A DNA stretch of 21,805 nucleotides. It comes from a virus. The stretch is taken from positions 1-21,805 of the IMG/VR virus record IMGVR_UViG_3300046009_009705. One strand, written 5' to 3'. The notes below the pieces were generated by a model. That model was not told the origin of the DNA and searched no databases. It saw nothing but the letters and a program-made list of their open reading frames with translations. Below are positions 11,798 to 18,309 of the stretch, piece by piece. The position numbers and the translations under genes are program-made. Within the stretch, counting starts at the first letter, position 1. Every line of letters starts with the position of its first letter.

Positions 11798-12783
11798 TCA
11801 AATCTCCCTTCTACCCAATTTCTGTTATAGTCATTACCTTGTGACGAGAAGAAGTCATGTAACACAGATGACTTCAAATCTTTGTAAAACCATTTTTCGA
11901 TTGGGTTATAACTTGGCTTGAAAATAGCCTTATACCCTAAATTCACCAAACAAATATCTAGTCTTGACTCAACAAAATGTTTTAATTGATTATCAGTAAT
12001 GCCTTTTATGTTGCCCTTTTCAAAAATCTTATCGATAATGATAGATTCATGCTCAAAAATAACTTTAGTTGTTTCTTCAAGTTCAGAATGTAAACGTTCT
12101 AATTCTGATTCAGACATTTGACCATCATCAATAGCTTCTTTTAGTAGAGTTCTAAATAACCACGCGCCGGCTTCAGAATGCATCGTTTCATCATTTACTG
12201 AAAAATTAATACCGGCGTTAACATTCACCAACTTGTTTTTTCCTACACTATTAAAATGTTTTAGAAAGGCAAATGACGAATAAAGTATAGCGCCCTCTAT
12301 CATAGAAAACACACCAATAGATTTTAGCACATTATAAACAGAATCTTTTTTCTCAGTTCTTGCCCCAATCCAAGCCATTCTACTTGCTAGTGTAGGATCT
12401 TCTTTATATGAAGAATAAAATTCATCAGTATCTAACCCTAATACGTCATTCAATTTTGAATAAAAGGGAGCATGTACGCCTATCTCAAAAAAGCTGAATG
12501 TTGTTGCCATTCTTTGAATATCTGGTCTAGGAAATAGCTTACACACATAATTTTGCCAATAATCATTTCCGACAGATAACTCATAAATTGTAAACAGTTT
12601 AAGCGTAGAAATAACACCATGATATTCCGCTTCAGTAAATTCTGTTTTTAAACTGTGTAAATCTTTCTCTACTTCAACTTCGTCTGGTAACCAAAATATT
12701 TCAGCCTGTTGTTTAGCAAATTCAATCGCAGTAGGATAATCCACTGTGTATGTTGATTTTGGTGTTAATAATCTTATTGCCAT
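11791..12783 (-). CDS. nrdB: Ribonucleotide reductase small subunit (radical-generating)
   Basis: NrdB carries the di-metal/tyrosyl radical centre. In the 330-residue protein, the likely ligands are E69 (IYELSVGND), E100 and H104 (SFFEIGVHAPFY), E163 (MIEGAILYSSF), and E199 and H202 (NDETMHSEAG). Y108, four residues after H104, fits the radical tyrosine. The first glutamate-histidine pair is spaced by one more residue than in E. coli (E115-H118), so this belongs to a variant group; I recall 'VHAPFY' forms in other phages. Promoter TTTACT-N17-TAAAAT lies in the end of thyX. The C-terminus WVEGRFEW is probably the NrdA-docking tail. Confidence 0.9.
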   Translation of the reverse strand: MAIRLLTPKSTYTVDYPTAIEFAKQQAEIFWLPDEVEVEKDLHSLKTEFTEAEYHGVISTLKLFTIYELSVGNDYWQNYVCKLFPRPDIQRMATTFSFFEIGVHAPFYSKLNDVLGLDTDEFYSSYKEDPTLASRMAWIGARTEKKDSVYNVLKSIGVFSMIEGAILYSSFAFLKHFNSVGKNKLVNVNAGINFSVNDETMHSEAGAWLFRTLLKEAIDDGQMSESELERLHSELEETTKVIFEHESIIIDKIFEKGNIKGITDNQLKHFVESRLDICLVNLGYKAIFKPSYNPIEKWFYKDLKSSVLHDFFSSQGNDYNRNWVEGRFEW

Positions 12784-12818
12784 ATCAATCCTATTGTGTT
12801 ATAATTTCCATATTCATA

Positions 12819-12854
12819 CGGTATATTCACCGCATATGTCATTTATATATACCG
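12819..12854 (-). promoter_or_regulatory. Leader inverted repeat upstream of nrdB
   Basis: CGGTATAT (12819-12826) and ATATACCG (12847-12854) are perfect 8-bp inverted repeats separated by 20 nt, in the nrdBA leader. It could be an operator, an RNA stem, or chance. No NrdR box of the usual form is seen. Confidence 0.35.
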
Positions 12855-12859
12855 CCATA

Positions 12860-12888
12860 ATTTTACCAGAATTTTAATTTTGAGTAAA
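12860..12888 (-). promoter_or_regulatory. Probable nrdBA promoter, overlapping the thyX stop
   Basis: On the minus strand, TTTACT (12883-12888) and TAAAAT (12860-12865) are separated by 17 bp. The -10 box includes the thyX stop codon. The spacing and -35 agree with the window's other promoters, while the -10 has one mismatch. Confidence 0.5.
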
Positions 12889-13573
12889 AAGAACGTTTCG
12901 GTTGCTCAACCGTTAAAACATTTTTAGATAATTCACGCCATGATACTGGGAATAACTTTTCACATTCAGCGCTAATTAACTCAGCAATTTCTTTACATTC
13001 TTGTTGAGCATGTTGGTCTACTCGGAAATACCTTACTCTATCAAAAAATAACAAACTGCCTGTCCAATAAAACTCTGTCATCATATTTTGAGGAAGAACC
13101 ATTCTAGCTAATTCAGGGGCAACTCCATCTTTTAATGCATCTTCATATGTAGACAAAGCATATGCAACTGAAGTTTTAATATGTGAGTCGTCAAAAGGTA
13201 TTACGCCGCCTGAACCCTGTTTAATTGATTTTTTTGGTCTAGCACGCCATTCAGCAGGAATATAAAACTCTGGTGTTGAATCAACGTATCGGCGGCTAAT
13301 TTCGTTTACAACACCGCCTACCTGATGTTTCAGAAGTTGTCTAGCAACAAAAATTGGCACTTTTAATTTAAAAGTTATGGCAGTATGAGCGAAAGGTGTC
13401 CAATGTTTATGTGCCGCTAAGTATCTAATCAATCCTTCATCTTTAGAATCTATATTCGTTTTAAATCTATCATCTTTTGCAGTTGATACCCTAGCAGCAT
13501 TAACAACAGAAGAATCTGTTCCCATGCTAGTAATTAATTCAACCGCCATACCAACATATTTCACATCACTCAT
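12863..13573 (-). CDS. thyX: Flavin-dependent thymidylate synthase
   Basis: ThyX makes dTMP from dUMP using methylene-tetrahydrofolate and reduced FAD. The 236-residue protein has VNAARVSTAK (about 24-33), LAAHKHWTPFAH (52-63), RQLLKHQVGGVVNEISRRY (78-96) and the C-terminal FFDRVRYFRVDQHAQQECKEIA (175-196). The ThyX signature is usually RHRxxSxNExSxRY; here KHQ replaces RHR and an extra residue lies before NEIS. From memory this variation is typical of phage ThyX, so activity is expected. It stands between the primase and nrdBA, giving a compact dNTP-supply unit. The ATG at 13573 is preceded by AAGGATAAGTA. Confidence 0.93.
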   Translation of the reverse strand: MSDVKYVGMAVELITSMGTDSSVVNAARVSTAKDDRFKTNIDSKDEGLIRYLAAHKHWTPFAHTAITFKLKVPIFVARQLLKHQVGGVVNEISRRYVDSTPEFYIPAEWRARPKKSIKQGSGGVIPFDDSHIKTSVAYALSTYEDALKDGVAPELARMVLPQNMMTEFYWTGSLLFFDRVRYFRVDQHAQQECKEIAELISAECEKLFPVSWRELSKNVLTVEQPKRSFYSKLKFW

Positions 13574-13611
13574 TACTTATCCTTTTCAAAATTGGTTCTA
13601 ATTTAATTTAG

Positions 13612-14610
13612 TTAACATTTTTTCCACGAAATAAACCGCATTAATGCTTCAGCGCCGGTAAACGTATTATCAGAAATGACTTGCTGAACATTTACTCCGT
13701 TTAACACCATCTCGTTAATATCTTTTCCAATCACCTTGTCGTCCCACAAACAAATATCAAAACCGGCTTTAATACTTTTCTCAATTAATTTAGTCATCTC
13801 AGGACTTCTAGGTTCATTATCATAAACCAACGTGATATTATCTTTATTATCACGGGTGAATTTAGTATCGAACGCAGAGCTACCCATCGCAACACAATTA
13901 TCAATAAACAACGAATCAATTTGACCTTCTACAGCAAATATACGTTTTGAAAAATCTAACCGCTCTATGCCAAAGGTTTTAGGCTCATCAACTAACGAAA
14001 TATGCGCATACCTCATCTTATTATCGTCAATCGCCCTACCGGTTAACTGGACAAGTTGTTTATCACGATTGTAACACGGTATGACTAATCTAGGAGAATC
14101 ACCCTTAGACATTTTGAACTTATTAGGGATAATTGTATTTACAAACTGAAAGAATGAATCGGAATAATATAGCAAAGGTATCTTATCATCTGGAATTTTG
14201 CGTTTCAAACAATAAGATAACGCCGCCCGTGATTCAGTTACAGGTAGCAGTTTATCCAATAGCGATACAGGTTTAGGTTCAAACTTTGGAGATTCATAAA
14301 CGAACTCTGGTTTAGCATGTGCAGCAAATTTATTCGTGTTAGATTTGTATCGTTCAACAACATAATCATCATAATCTAATGGGGAAACCTGCTTTATTAG
14401 GTTTCCCAAAGTGGTAGAATGATTACAGTTAAAACAGTTAAAAAATAGAGCATTTTCTTTTCTGTATATAAAGCCGCGCGATTTCAATTTATTTCGTTTA
14501 GAGTCGCCACAAAAAGGACATCTGAATTGATATTTTGAATCAGCTAACTGTTTAAAATTCTCCAATCTAGATGAGATAAGATTGATGAATTTAACATCTA
14601 TATGCAACAT
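13612..14610 (-). CDS. 61: DNA primase, T4 gp61 homologue
   Basis: Primase makes the RNA primers for lagging-strand synthesis with the gp41 helicase. The 332-residue protein (T4: 342) has a zinc-binding domain with CPFC (C31, C34) and CFNC (C59, C62), GFIYRKEN between them, then the TOPRIM catalytic core: RLVIPCYNRDKQLVQLTGRA (174-193), FAVEGQIDSLFI (225-236, E228) and LVYDNEPRSP (261-270, D264 and E266). These match the T4 gp61 segments 'VLEGPIDSLFIENG' and 'VWVLDNEPRHP'. The ATG follows AGGTG. It forms a replication unit with the gp32/gp59/gp33 group, although a helicase gp41 gene is not in this window. Confidence 0.93.
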   Translation of the reverse strand: MLHIDVKFINLISSRLENFKQLADSKYQFRCPFCGDSKRNKLKSRGFIYRKENALFFNCFNCNHSTTLGNLIKQVSPLDYDDYVVERYKSNTNKFAAHAKPEFVYESPKFEPKPVSLLDKLLPVTESRAALSYCLKRKIPDDKIPLLYYSDSFFQFVNTIIPNKFKMSKGDSPRLVIPCYNRDKQLVQLTGRAIDDNKMRYAHISLVDEPKTFGIERLDFSKRIFAVEGQIDSLFIDNCVAMGSSAFDTKFTRDNKDNITLVYDNEPRSPEMTKLIEKSIKAGFDICLWDDKVIGKDINEMVLNGVNVQQVISDNTFTGAEALMRFISWKKC

Positions 14611-14615
14611 AGCAC

Positions 14616-14828
14616 CTACCCTTTAGATTTTGCGAATTCTCTGATTTTTGAAGCTGGTAAATCGTGAATATCATATACACACTTAGGATCTGCTTGGCAA
14701 GCTTCAAACCTTTGCATATAGTAATTTCCTGGAACATCATCGGTTAATATTACGATAGACAAAATTACGCTAAAGAATAGCAAAATACTTGTGAAAATAA
14801 ACCATGGACTAGCAAAATAATTATACAT
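14616..14828 (-). CDS. Small one-pass membrane protein (70 aa)
   Basis: A 70-residue protein with one hydrophobic segment (about residues 8-29, WFIFTSILLFFSVILSIVIL) and a polar C-terminal half with two cysteines (C43, C50) that could form a disulfide. The topology cannot be fixed from sequence; a short N-terminal tail and disulfide-capable C-terminus suggest the latter lies in the periplasm. AAAGGA precedes the ATG. It is the first gene after the promoter at 14853-14882 and leads directly into primase. A holin, antiholin or superinfection-exclusion role would be a guess. Confidence 0.75.
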   Translation of the reverse strand: MYNYFASPWFIFTSILLFFSVILSIVILTDDVPGNYYMQRFEACQADPKCVYDIHDLPASKIREFAKSKG

Positions 14829-14852
14829 AATGTTTCCTTTTAAAGAGAGTTA

Positions 14853-14882
14853 ATTATACGGCGAATTGAACCTAAAGTAAAG
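14853..14882 (-). promoter_or_regulatory. Early-type promoter
   Basis: On the minus strand, TTTACT (14876-14881) and TATAAT (14853-14858) are separated by 17 bp. It reads into the membrane protein and primase genes. Confidence 0.75.
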
Positions 14883-14894
14883 CTTTATTTTTAC
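14853..14894 (-). repeat. 42-bp direct repeat, left copy beside the endonuclease gene
   Basis: Compared base by base with 15726-15767, the outer 30 positions agree at 29 (ATTATACG, TAAAGTAAAG and [C/T]TTTATTTTTAC); the central 12 bases differ. Each copy holds one promoter. The pair brackets the only plus-strand gene in the window. Confidence 0.75.
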
Positions 14895-14908
14895 TAAATA
14901 TTTTGTAC

Positions 14909-14945
14909 AAAAAAAGCCACTCGCGGGATTGCAGTCCCCAGTGGC
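14909..14945 (-). terminator. Terminator hairpin facing the minus strand
   Basis: GCCACT (14916-14921) pairs with AGTGGC (14940-14945), and an inner GGGA/TCCC stem (14925-14928 with 14935-14938) lies within. Seven minus-strand Ts follow (14909-14915). No minus-strand gene ends here, so it would stop RNA that starts at 15726-15755 and runs antisense through the endonuclease gene, or it is a relic of a lost gene. Confidence 0.65.
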
Positions 14946-14978
14946 ACTAATCATTCCAACGATAAAAAGGATTCTATC

Positions 14979-15701
14979 ATGACCAGCACAAGTATTTATA
15001 CTCCTATCACACCCACCTATCTCTACATCAAACAGCATTCCATAACCAAAAAGAAATATTTCGGTAAGACTTCAAATTTAGACCCATACACATACAATGG
15101 CTCAGGTGTCTATTGGACCAATCACATTAAAGTCCACGGTATAGAACACATCGTTACTCTTTGGGTTTCAGAAGTCTACACAGACACATCTATCGTGGAG
15201 GTTGCCTTAAAATTTTCTATAGAAAACGATATAGTCAATTCTGATGAGTGGGCAAATCTAATTCCAGAAAACGGGTTAGATGGGTGTCCTTTTGGACAGA
15301 AACATACAGAAGAATCTAAGGCTAAACAATCTGCCGCTAAAAAGGGTAAACCATGTTCAGAAGAAACTAAAGCCAAAATATCTGCCGCTAAAAAGGGTAA
15401 ACCTCAATCAGAAGAAACTAAAGCCAAAATATCTGCCGCTAAAAAGGGTAAAACTCATACAGAAGAAGCTAAACCCAGAACGCGCAAACCATGTTCAGAA
15501 GAAACAAAGGCTAAAATGTCTGCTACCAACAAAGGTAAAATGCACACAGAAGAATCTAAAGTCAAAATGCGCAAACCTAAGTCAGATGAGCATAAAGCCA
15601 AAATATCTGCCGCTAATAAGGGTAAACCTTGTTCAGAAGAAACTAAAGCAAAAAGACAAGGTAAAAAACGTGGTCCATACAAAAAAACTTTACCCGCTTA
15701 A
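14979..15701 (+). CDS. GIY-YIG homing-type endonuclease with NUMOD3 repeats
   Basis: A selfish-type nuclease that cuts DNA lacking its gene. The 240-residue protein has an N-terminal GIY-YIG domain: TYLYIKQHSITKKKYFGKT (residues 13-31), then DPYTYNGSGVYWTNHIKVHG (35-54), a typical Seg-like layout. The C-terminal half (from about 106) is a row of NUMOD3 DNA-binding repeats (HTEESKAKQSAAKKGK, CSEETKAKISAAKKGK and others; at least six units), ending in a lysine-rich tail. It is the only plus-strand gene. AAGGA lies before the ATG. It is flanked by a 42-bp direct repeat, each with a minus-strand promoter, and a terminator faces the wrong way for it. No plus-strand promoter is evident. It is probably a mobile insertion. 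Confidence 0.9.
   Translation: MTSTSIYTPITPTYLYIKQHSITKKKYFGKTSNLDPYTYNGSGVYWTNHIKVHGIEHIVTLWVSEVYTDTSIVEVALKFSIENDIVNSDEWANLIPENGLDGCPFGQKHTEESKAKQSAAKKGKPCSEETKAKISAAKKGKPQSEETKAKISAAKKGKTHTEEAKPRTRKPCSEETKAKMSATNKGKMHTEESKVKMRKPKSDEHKAKISAANKGKPCSEETKAKRQGKKRGPYKKTLPA
15309..15652. repeat. Imperfect tandem repeats encoding the NUMOD3 units
   Basis: The stretch repeats a module of about 51 bp around TCTGCCGCTAAAAAGGGTAAA and TCAGAAGAAACTAAAGCCAAA, with some copies shortened. It reflects the protein repeats of the endonuclease and is a likely place for slippage or unequal crossing over. Confidence 0.8.
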
Positions 15702-15725
15702 CCTCAATTCACGCCCGACTAGGCT

Positions 15726-15755
15726 ATTATACGTGTTTGAGGACATAAAGTAAAG
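15726..15755 (-). promoter_or_regulatory. Early-type promoter reading antisense into the endonuclease gene
   Basis: On the minus strand, TTTACT (15749-15754) and TATAAT (15726-15731) are separated by 17 bp. Downstream on that strand lies only the antisense of the endonuclease gene, then the terminator at 14909-14945. Confidence 0.7.
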
Positions 15756-15767
15756 TTTTATTTTTAC
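15726..15767 (-). repeat. 42-bp direct repeat, right copy beside the endonuclease gene
   Basis: It pairs with 14853-14894 (29 of 30 outer positions identical). Confidence 0.75.
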
Positions 15768-15832
15768 GTCAAATCGCGTTCTATATTTTTGACCCCTTAC
15801 CCTTTACCCGTTTTTCATCCCTTAATTTTGTT

Positions 15833-15914
15833 ATTTTGTAAGTCATTGATTTATAACGGGTTTATATTTTAAGCATTTTTAATAAAAGCTAATAAAATCA
15901 ATAACTTACAAAAT
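15833..15914. repeat. 20-bp inverted repeat, one mismatch, 42-nt spacer
   Basis: The arm ATTTTGTAAGTCATTGATTT (15833-15852) and the arm AAATCAATAACTTACAAAAT (15895-15914) are complementary at 19 of 20 positions. The spacer is very AT-rich and can pair weakly. It lies in a gene-free stretch and could form a cruciform or RNA stem. No gene uses it. Confidence 0.7.
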
Positions 15915-15954
15915 TTTATGTTAAAAATTATATCTTTTATGAAGTATTAGGCAC

Positions 15955-15981
15955 AAAAAACCCAGCGGATTAGGCTGGGTT
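15955..15981 (-). terminator. Rho-independent terminator
   Basis: CCCAGC (15961-15966) pairs with GCTGGG (15974-15979) around a 7-nt loop, followed by a minus-strand T-run (15955-15960). It ends the transcript of the virion gene block whose last gene stops at 16005. Confidence 0.85.
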
Positions 15982-16004
15982 GGAGTGTAAACTGCCGTAG
16001 CGGT

Positions 16005-16454
16005 TTAGATTATTTTATTTTTATTCATAAATTCTATTACAGCAAGTTCTTCAATGATTAGCTGTTCAGATTGTAAAACAGAGAAGAATTTATCTTCAAG
16101 TAAGGCTAAATCCATTTCTGGGTTATCGTAAGATTCTTTAACCAAAAATAGAGAGGTAGCAAGGTGTCGCATATACCAATCACCCATAGGCAGTTTAGCA
16201 ATTAATTTTTTAATGTTAATCACAATTCTATAGAGGTAATTAGTAGCCGCCTTTTCTTCTGCTTTGTTCAATGTATTATAATGTTTCAGGACGTTGCCTT
16301 CGCCATCAATAATACCTAATTTATATGCATCATATTCTGTAAAGGGTTGAATCAAAAGAGTCAAAACCTTTAGTGCCAGCAAGTTATCTACCAGCGGATT
16401 AAGCGTAATATGCTTTTTATTTATATTTACATCAGAATGTGTAATCGGTGTCAT
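16005..16454 (-). CDS. Conserved T4-like phage protein of unknown function (149 aa)
   Basis: A helical 149-residue protein. The core reads DNLLALKVLTLLIQPFTEYDAYKLGIIDGEGN (about residues 23-54, seen in two parts) followed by helices with NYLYRIVINIKKLIAKLP (72-89). The 'PFTxxxAYKxGIID' pattern and the pairing with the gene upstream are familiar from marine T4-like phages, where both are uncharacterised. It is the last gene of the block from 21805 to 16005, and its start overlaps the upstream stop by one base. The ribosome-binding site AAGGATTATTATA lies within the end of the previous gene. Confidence 0.75.
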   Translation of the reverse strand: MTPITHSDVNINKKHITLNPLVDNLLALKVLTLLIQPFTEYDAYKLGIIDGEGNVLKHYNTLNKAEEKAATNYLYRIVINIKKLIAKLPMGDWYMRHLATSLFLVKESYDNPEMDLALLEDKFFSVLQSEQLIIEELAVIEFMNKNKII

Positions 16455-16801
16455 TATAATAATCCTTTAAGTTTTTCAACAGTCAGTTTATCCATATTGG
16501 ATTCGTTATAATTAACTTTGCCAAGATACGCCAGAACTGTAAATACAATAGAATGATATTTTTTATCTAGTTTGAAAAGCAACAATTCCTGTGTTGCGTC
16601 ACCAAATAAATTGTATAGAGTTGTTATGTTATTAACGATTAGTCGTATACAATCATCATCTTTGTATACGAATCTGAATAACAACTTTTTCAACATAACA
16701 AATAATGCCAAATCTTTTTTAAATTCATCAAAAGAATGACACTGCACATTATCGTAATGTGTTATACAAAACAACATAAAATTGTCGTTATTCAGACCCA
16801 T
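16454..16801 (-). CDS. Conserved T4-like phage protein of unknown function (115 aa)
   Basis: A 115-residue protein starting MGLNNDNFMLFCITHYDN, with CHSFDEFKKDLALFVMLKKLLFRF (residues 21-44, in part), then ITTLYNLFGDATQELLLFKL and a C-terminal leucine-rich tail. It resembles a small conserved protein ('ah.YDNP.C.s..EF..Dl.rfkylkrl..ry') seen next to the previous type in T4-like phages; the role is unknown to me. It follows the Ig-like virion gene by 11 nt (AAGGTAATTT before the ATG), in one operon with it. Confidence 0.75.
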   Translation of the reverse strand: MGLNNDNFMLFCITHYDNVQCHSFDEFKKDLALFVMLKKLLFRFVYKDDDCIRLIVNNITTLYNLFGDATQELLLFKLDKKYHSIVFTVLAYLGKVNYNESNMDKLTVEKLKGLL

Positions 16802-16812
16802 AAATTACCTTG

Positions 16813-17397
16813 TTATGCGACAGTTAATGTAGCAAAACTTGAAGTAACAGCTACAGCATTTGTAGCAGTAATAATAACACGATATTTTTTACCGGTTAAA
16901 CCAGTTGTGTTAGAAATATTCAATGTTGCAGTTGTTGCCGTAGTATAAACTCCACCATTAGTGATTGAAGTAAACGATTTAGAACCTGCGTTAGCAACTT
17001 GCCATTGATAACTAATAGAGCCGCCGCCTGAAGAGATAGCAGCAGTGACACCAAACGTAGTAGCCGCTGGAGCTGTGACTGAACGGTTAACCGGTGCAGT
17101 TGTTACAGATAATACATAAGTATCAGCAACTTCGATATTGGTATCGCCGATACGGTCATCAACACTAACACCAGCTACAGCTCTCATTGGGACTAATTTT
17201 TCAGCATAATGACGAAGAGTGCCAGATGAATCTTTACGACTTTCGTATAACCACCATCCTGGTCCGGTAATACCCTTTGCTTTAGTATCTGCGTCAGCTG
17301 CTTCAGTATCATCTACAAAAATAGCTTTTTTACGATCTTCTTCTGACAAATAAGCTGGAACGCCAGCTTCAGTATCTTCTTTTTTCCATAAACTCAT
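16813..17397 (-). CDS. Virion protein with Ig-like domain
   Basis: A 194-residue structural-type protein. Residues 1-95 form a tail- or head-associated domain opening MSLWKKEDTEAGVPAYLSEE and containing KGITGPGWWLYE; this opening is known to me from marine T4-like structural proteins. Residues 100-194 form an Ig-like beta-sandwich with YQWQVANAGSKSF (130-142) and TTATLNISNTTGLTGKKYRV (155-174), typical of displayed phage Ig domains. Small, threonine/serine-rich and cysteine-free, it fits a decoration role on the particle surface. AAGGA lies before the ATG. It follows the gene at 17410 by 12 nt. Confidence 0.8.
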   Translation of the reverse strand: MSLWKKEDTEAGVPAYLSEEDRKKAIFVDDTEAADADTKAKGITGPGWWLYESRKDSSGTLRHYAEKLVPMRAVAGVSVDDRIGDTNIEVADTYVLSVTTAPVNRSVTAPAATTFGVTAAISSGGGSISYQWQVANAGSKSFTSITNGGVYTTATTATLNISNTTGLTGKKYRVIITATNAVAVTSSFATLTVA

Positions 17398-17409
17398 TGT
17401 TGTTTCCTT

Positions 17410-18309
17410 TTAGTGTGGGCGATGCTTAAATCTAGAGATAGCAATTTGTTTCACTTTGCTAGTTAATTTTGCCGCCATTTTGGCTAGCAGAGGTCCTTTC
17501 TTGGCAATGATTCTTTCCATTCTTTGCTTTTCAGGTAAAGTCAATTCCGCATCAGACTTACCATTAGAAAGTTTTCTTTTTAACAAACCGACCGCAGTTC
17601 TACGTGCGCGGTCTTCAATTCTTTGAGGAGAAGGCATAGTGTGTAAAGCCAATTTCATGCCGCGTTGACGTTTAACCGCGCTTTTGGCAAATACTTGTCT
17701 GCGTTTAATTCTATCCGCTACGGTTAACCCTTTCCAAGCTTCATCAACAGTAGACAATTCTCCCTCTAATGGGTCTTGTTTTGATTTTTTAAGTTTACCC
17801 GCAGATTCGCCTGCTTCGTCATCATCGTCATCAACAACATCAGCAACAGAATCGCCTGTATCACTCACAACATGCAATTCGTGTGAATCTACGCCACCTA
17901 AGTCAACTAGATCTTCAAGATCGTTAACATCGCCTAGCATATTATCGATTTCTTCATCAGACATATGTTCCATGCCATCTTCAATATCCATATTCACGTC
18001 TGCGAATTTACCGGTTTCATCGCCTTGTTTTCCTGCCGCTTTGCGGTCATTGTCTACCGGCTTAGTTACATCAGAAGATGTAGACATAGAAACAGAGCCA
18101 TGTTCCATTAATTTTTGTCTAAATTCTTTAAAATTCATAACACTCTCAGATGTCGTTGGCATAAGAATATTCATAGCCGATTGTTTTAATTCTGCCGGCA
18201 CATTAGCCGTTTTTAACTTCTTTAATATCTTAGCATTAGCGTCTTTATCTTTAAGGTCAACACCAAAGATATCTGCTAAAATTTTGATTACATCTTTATT
18301 CTGTTTCAT
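17410..18309 (-). CDS. Acidic/basic virion-associated protein with internal capsid-targeting-like segment
   Basis: A 299-residue protein with a helical N-terminal domain (1-50), the segment MNFKEFRQKLMEHG (58-71), an acidic low-complexity middle (about 95-170) and a highly basic C-terminal domain (190-299) with IKRRQVFAKSAVKRQRGMK and LLKRKLSNGKS. The 58-71 segment resembles the T4 capsid-targeting sequence with LME as the prohead-protease site. Met58 has GAGAG just upstream and could be a second start, giving a 242-residue form that begins with the tag. The basic part is of a kind I recall beside the cytidylyltransferase gene in marine T4-like phages. Its start overlaps that gene by 14 nt. 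DNA binding inside the capsid is inferred from charge. Confidence 0.75.
   Translation of the reverse strand: MKQNKDVIKILADIFGVDLKDKDANAKILKKLKTANVPAELKQSAMNILMPTTSESVMNFKEFRQKLMEHGSVSMSTSSDVTKPVDNDRKAAGKQGDETGKFADVNMDIEDGMEHMSDEEIDNMLGDVNDLEDLVDLGGVDSHELHVVSDTGDSVADVVDDDDDEAGESAGKLKKSKQDPLEGELSTVDEAWKGLTVADRIKRRQVFAKSAVKRQRGMKLALHTMPSPQRIEDRARRTAVGLLKRKLSNGKSDAELTLPEKQRMERIIAKKGPLLAKMAAKLTSKVKQIAISRFKHRPH

Larger units (their letters stand above)
15702..16004. other. Gene-free stretch between convergent genes
   Basis: The 303 bases hold no convincing gene. They contain the promoter repeat (15726-15767), a pyrimidine-rich run with TACCC-like repeats (about 15788-15822), a 20-bp inverted repeat (15833-15914) and the terminator at 15955-15981. 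The plus-strand endonuclease gene and the minus-strand gene at 16005 converge on it. Confidence 0.7.

Noticed and set aside
15455-15682. Minus-strand frames within the endonuclease gene, possibly served by the promoter at 15726
   Set aside because: They are antisense to the repeat region and carry no recognisable domain or ribosome-binding site; serine/leucine-rich sequence is expected from the opposite strand of lysine/glutamate repeats.
15280-15753. Long lysine-rich frame on the plus strand overlapping the endonuclease gene
   Set aside because: It is a shifted-frame shadow of the NUMOD3 repeats: the repeats make all frames open, and only the chosen frame has GIY-YIG motifs and a ribosome-binding site.
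16420-16434. TATAAATA within a gene on the minus strand as a late promoter
   Set aside because: It lies inside the coding region of the 16005-16454 gene with no gene start just downstream, and the region is AT-rich.
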